The notes under the pieces were generated by a model. The model saw nothing but the letters and a program-made list of their open reading frames with translations. It ran no database searches and had not been told where the DNA came from. A DNA stretch of 50,307 nucleotides from Methanocella sp. (GTDB lineage Archaea > Halobacteriota > Methanocellia > Methanocellales > Methanocellaceae), in assembly GCF_035506375.1 (NCBI RefSeq), contig NZ_DATJPM010000043.1, positions 1 to 50,307 on the forward strand, read 5' to 3'. Position numbers and translations under genes: made by a program. Within the stretch, counting starts at the first letter, position 1. Each line of letters begins with the position of its first letter. This document shows, piece after piece, positions 49,596-50,307 of this stretch.

Positions 49596-49631
49596 TCAGT
49601 CGTCTGACGATATATCGGTAGCTGATATAGT
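49596..49631. promoter_or_regulatory. Palindromes between padR and the SDR gene
   Basis: The short divergent region holds overlapping dyads, GTCAG with CTGAC and TCGTC with GACGA (49596-49611), then TATATC with GATATA just to the right (about 49612-49630). Either could be the PadR operator controlling both directions. Confidence 0.45.
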
Positions 49632-49660
49632 ATTTATAGCTTGTCGCCGTTGGTGTGATC

Positions 49661-50307
49661 ATGAAAACCAGCGGCAACACCGTACTGATCACGGGCGGCG
49701 CCACCGGCATCGGCCTGGCGCTGGCAGAGGAATTCGTCAGGGCAGGCAACGAGGTCCTCGTCTGCGGGCGGACCGGGGCGAGCCTGGCCAGCGCGAAGAA
49801 AAAGCTGCCGCAGATCCACGTGAAGCAATGCGACGTCTCGAAAGAGCCGGAGCGGGAAGCGCTGTACGCGTGGGCGGTCGCCAGCTTCCCCGGCCTCAGC
49901 GTCCTGGTGAACAACGCCGGCGTCCAGCGCATGATCGACTTCCGCAAGGGCACGGAAGACCTCCTCTGCCACCGGGCGGCCGACGGCGAGGACGAGATCG
50001 AGGTCAACTTCCGGGCGCTGGTGTACCTATCGGCGCTCTTCACACCTCATTTAATGAAGCAAAAGGACGCGGCGATCGTGAATGTCTCGTCGGGCCTGGC
50101 CTTCTATCCCATGGCCCCGATGCCGGTCTACTGCGCGACGAAGGCCGCGGTCCATACGTTCAGTCTCACGCTGAGGCAGCAGCTGGAAGGCACCTCAGTC
50201 AAGGTCTTCGAGCTCATCCCACCCATGGTCGACACGAACCTGGACAAGGGCGCCCGCAGGGCCCGGGGCCAGACGTACTTCGGCATCCCCGCGACCGCTG
50301 TCGCCCC
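49661..50307 (+). CDS. Short-chain dehydrogenase/reductase, cut by window end
   Basis: The frame starts MKTSGNTVLITGGATGIGLA and stays open to the last base (about 215 residues seen). It has the Rossmann glycine motif TGGATGIG, NNAG (LVNNAGV) and the catalytic Ser and Y-x3-K (VNVSSGLAFY, YCATK), so it is a classical SDR of the DltE-like type. GGTGTGATC precedes the ATG. It shares a promoter region with padR, so it may be part of the same response. Substrate is unknown; the C-terminus lies outside the window. Confidence 0.88.
   Translation, partial: MKTSGNTVLITGGATGIGLALAEEFVRAGNEVLVCGRTGASLASAKKKLPQIHVKQCDVSKEPEREALYAWAVASFPGLSVLVNNAGVQRMIDFRKGTEDLLCHRAADGEDEIEVNFRALVYLSALFTPHLMKQKDAAIVNVSSGLAFYPMAPMPVYCATKAAVHTFSLTLRQQLEGTSVKVFELIPPMVDTNLDKGARRARGQTYFGIPATAVA

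Overview
The window is chromosomal DNA of a methanogenic euryarchaeon, most likely a Methanocella-type organism (Methanocellales). The evidence is an F420-dependent methylene-tetrahydromethanopterin dehydrogenase (Mtd), archaeal family B DNA polymerase, clamp-loader small subunit, Nre repair protein, archaeal TruA, and many families typical of methanogens (DUF211, DUF2240, DUF2284, DUF2551, DUF2769). Several genes have GGTGA/GGAGG-type ribosome binding sites and TATA-box promoters. The genus is an inference from gene content and moderate GC; no search was run. No rRNA, complete tRNA, CRISPR array or transposase gene was seen.

Layout. 0-11.9 kb: a debranching-enzyme relative, PolB, a wrecked histidine kinase, a bacterial-type ATP phosphofructokinase, mtd, a two-RCK potassium channel, two tandem PsiE-like membrane proteins and TruA. 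11.9-16.2 kb: an AT-rich accessory stretch with a long palindromic element, a Lys-rich small protein, a 710-bp non-coding segment with much potential secondary structure, and three secreted proteins of unknown role. 16.2-22.9 kb: an exported flavodoxin-like lipoprotein, membrane proteins, a J-domain membrane protein, three proteins of 56-57 residues, TPR and winged-helix proteins. 22.9-30 kb: an aminotransferase, a NifX-like/radical SAM-SPASM/double 4Fe-4S operon with a nearby Cys-rich small protein, a Cas4-like protein without its catalytic E-x-K, and an NfeD-stomatin pair. 30-36 kb: a transglutaminase-like surface protein, DUF2240 and RfcS. 36-45.5 kb: DUF211-VIT pair, purine-salvage pair (PRT-MTAP), a COG2108 radical SAM run ending in the cis-prenyltransferase, Nre and an SplB-like radical SAM protein, and an MFS transporter. 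45.6-50.3 kb: a KGG-motif small protein, DUF2284, a universal stress protein, a PadR-DHA2 efflux pair, and a short-chain dehydrogenase cut by the window end.

The most unusual signal is a family of long self-complementary, apparently non-coding elements (four copies: about 85-455, 11990-12586, 30051-30410, 35424-35984). Two have near-perfect 12-bp terminal inverted repeats (GCTGTGTTGAAT). Three copies lie exactly between convergent gene pairs, and the fourth lies at the 3' end of a gene whose other neighbour is outside the window. The second is the 12969-13678 segment: an imperfect 130-nt palindrome, a perfect 8-bp dyad over a TATA-like sequence, and then GC-rich nested hairpins ending in a hairpin plus T-run, which looks like an unannotated structured RNA gene.

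Replication/repair is well represented: PolB and Nre both end in PCNA-binding (PIP-like) motifs, and the clamp-loader small subunit is also here. Redox and radical chemistry is also prominent (three radical SAM proteins, a double-cluster ferredoxin-like protein, an exported flavodoxin, a nitroreductase).
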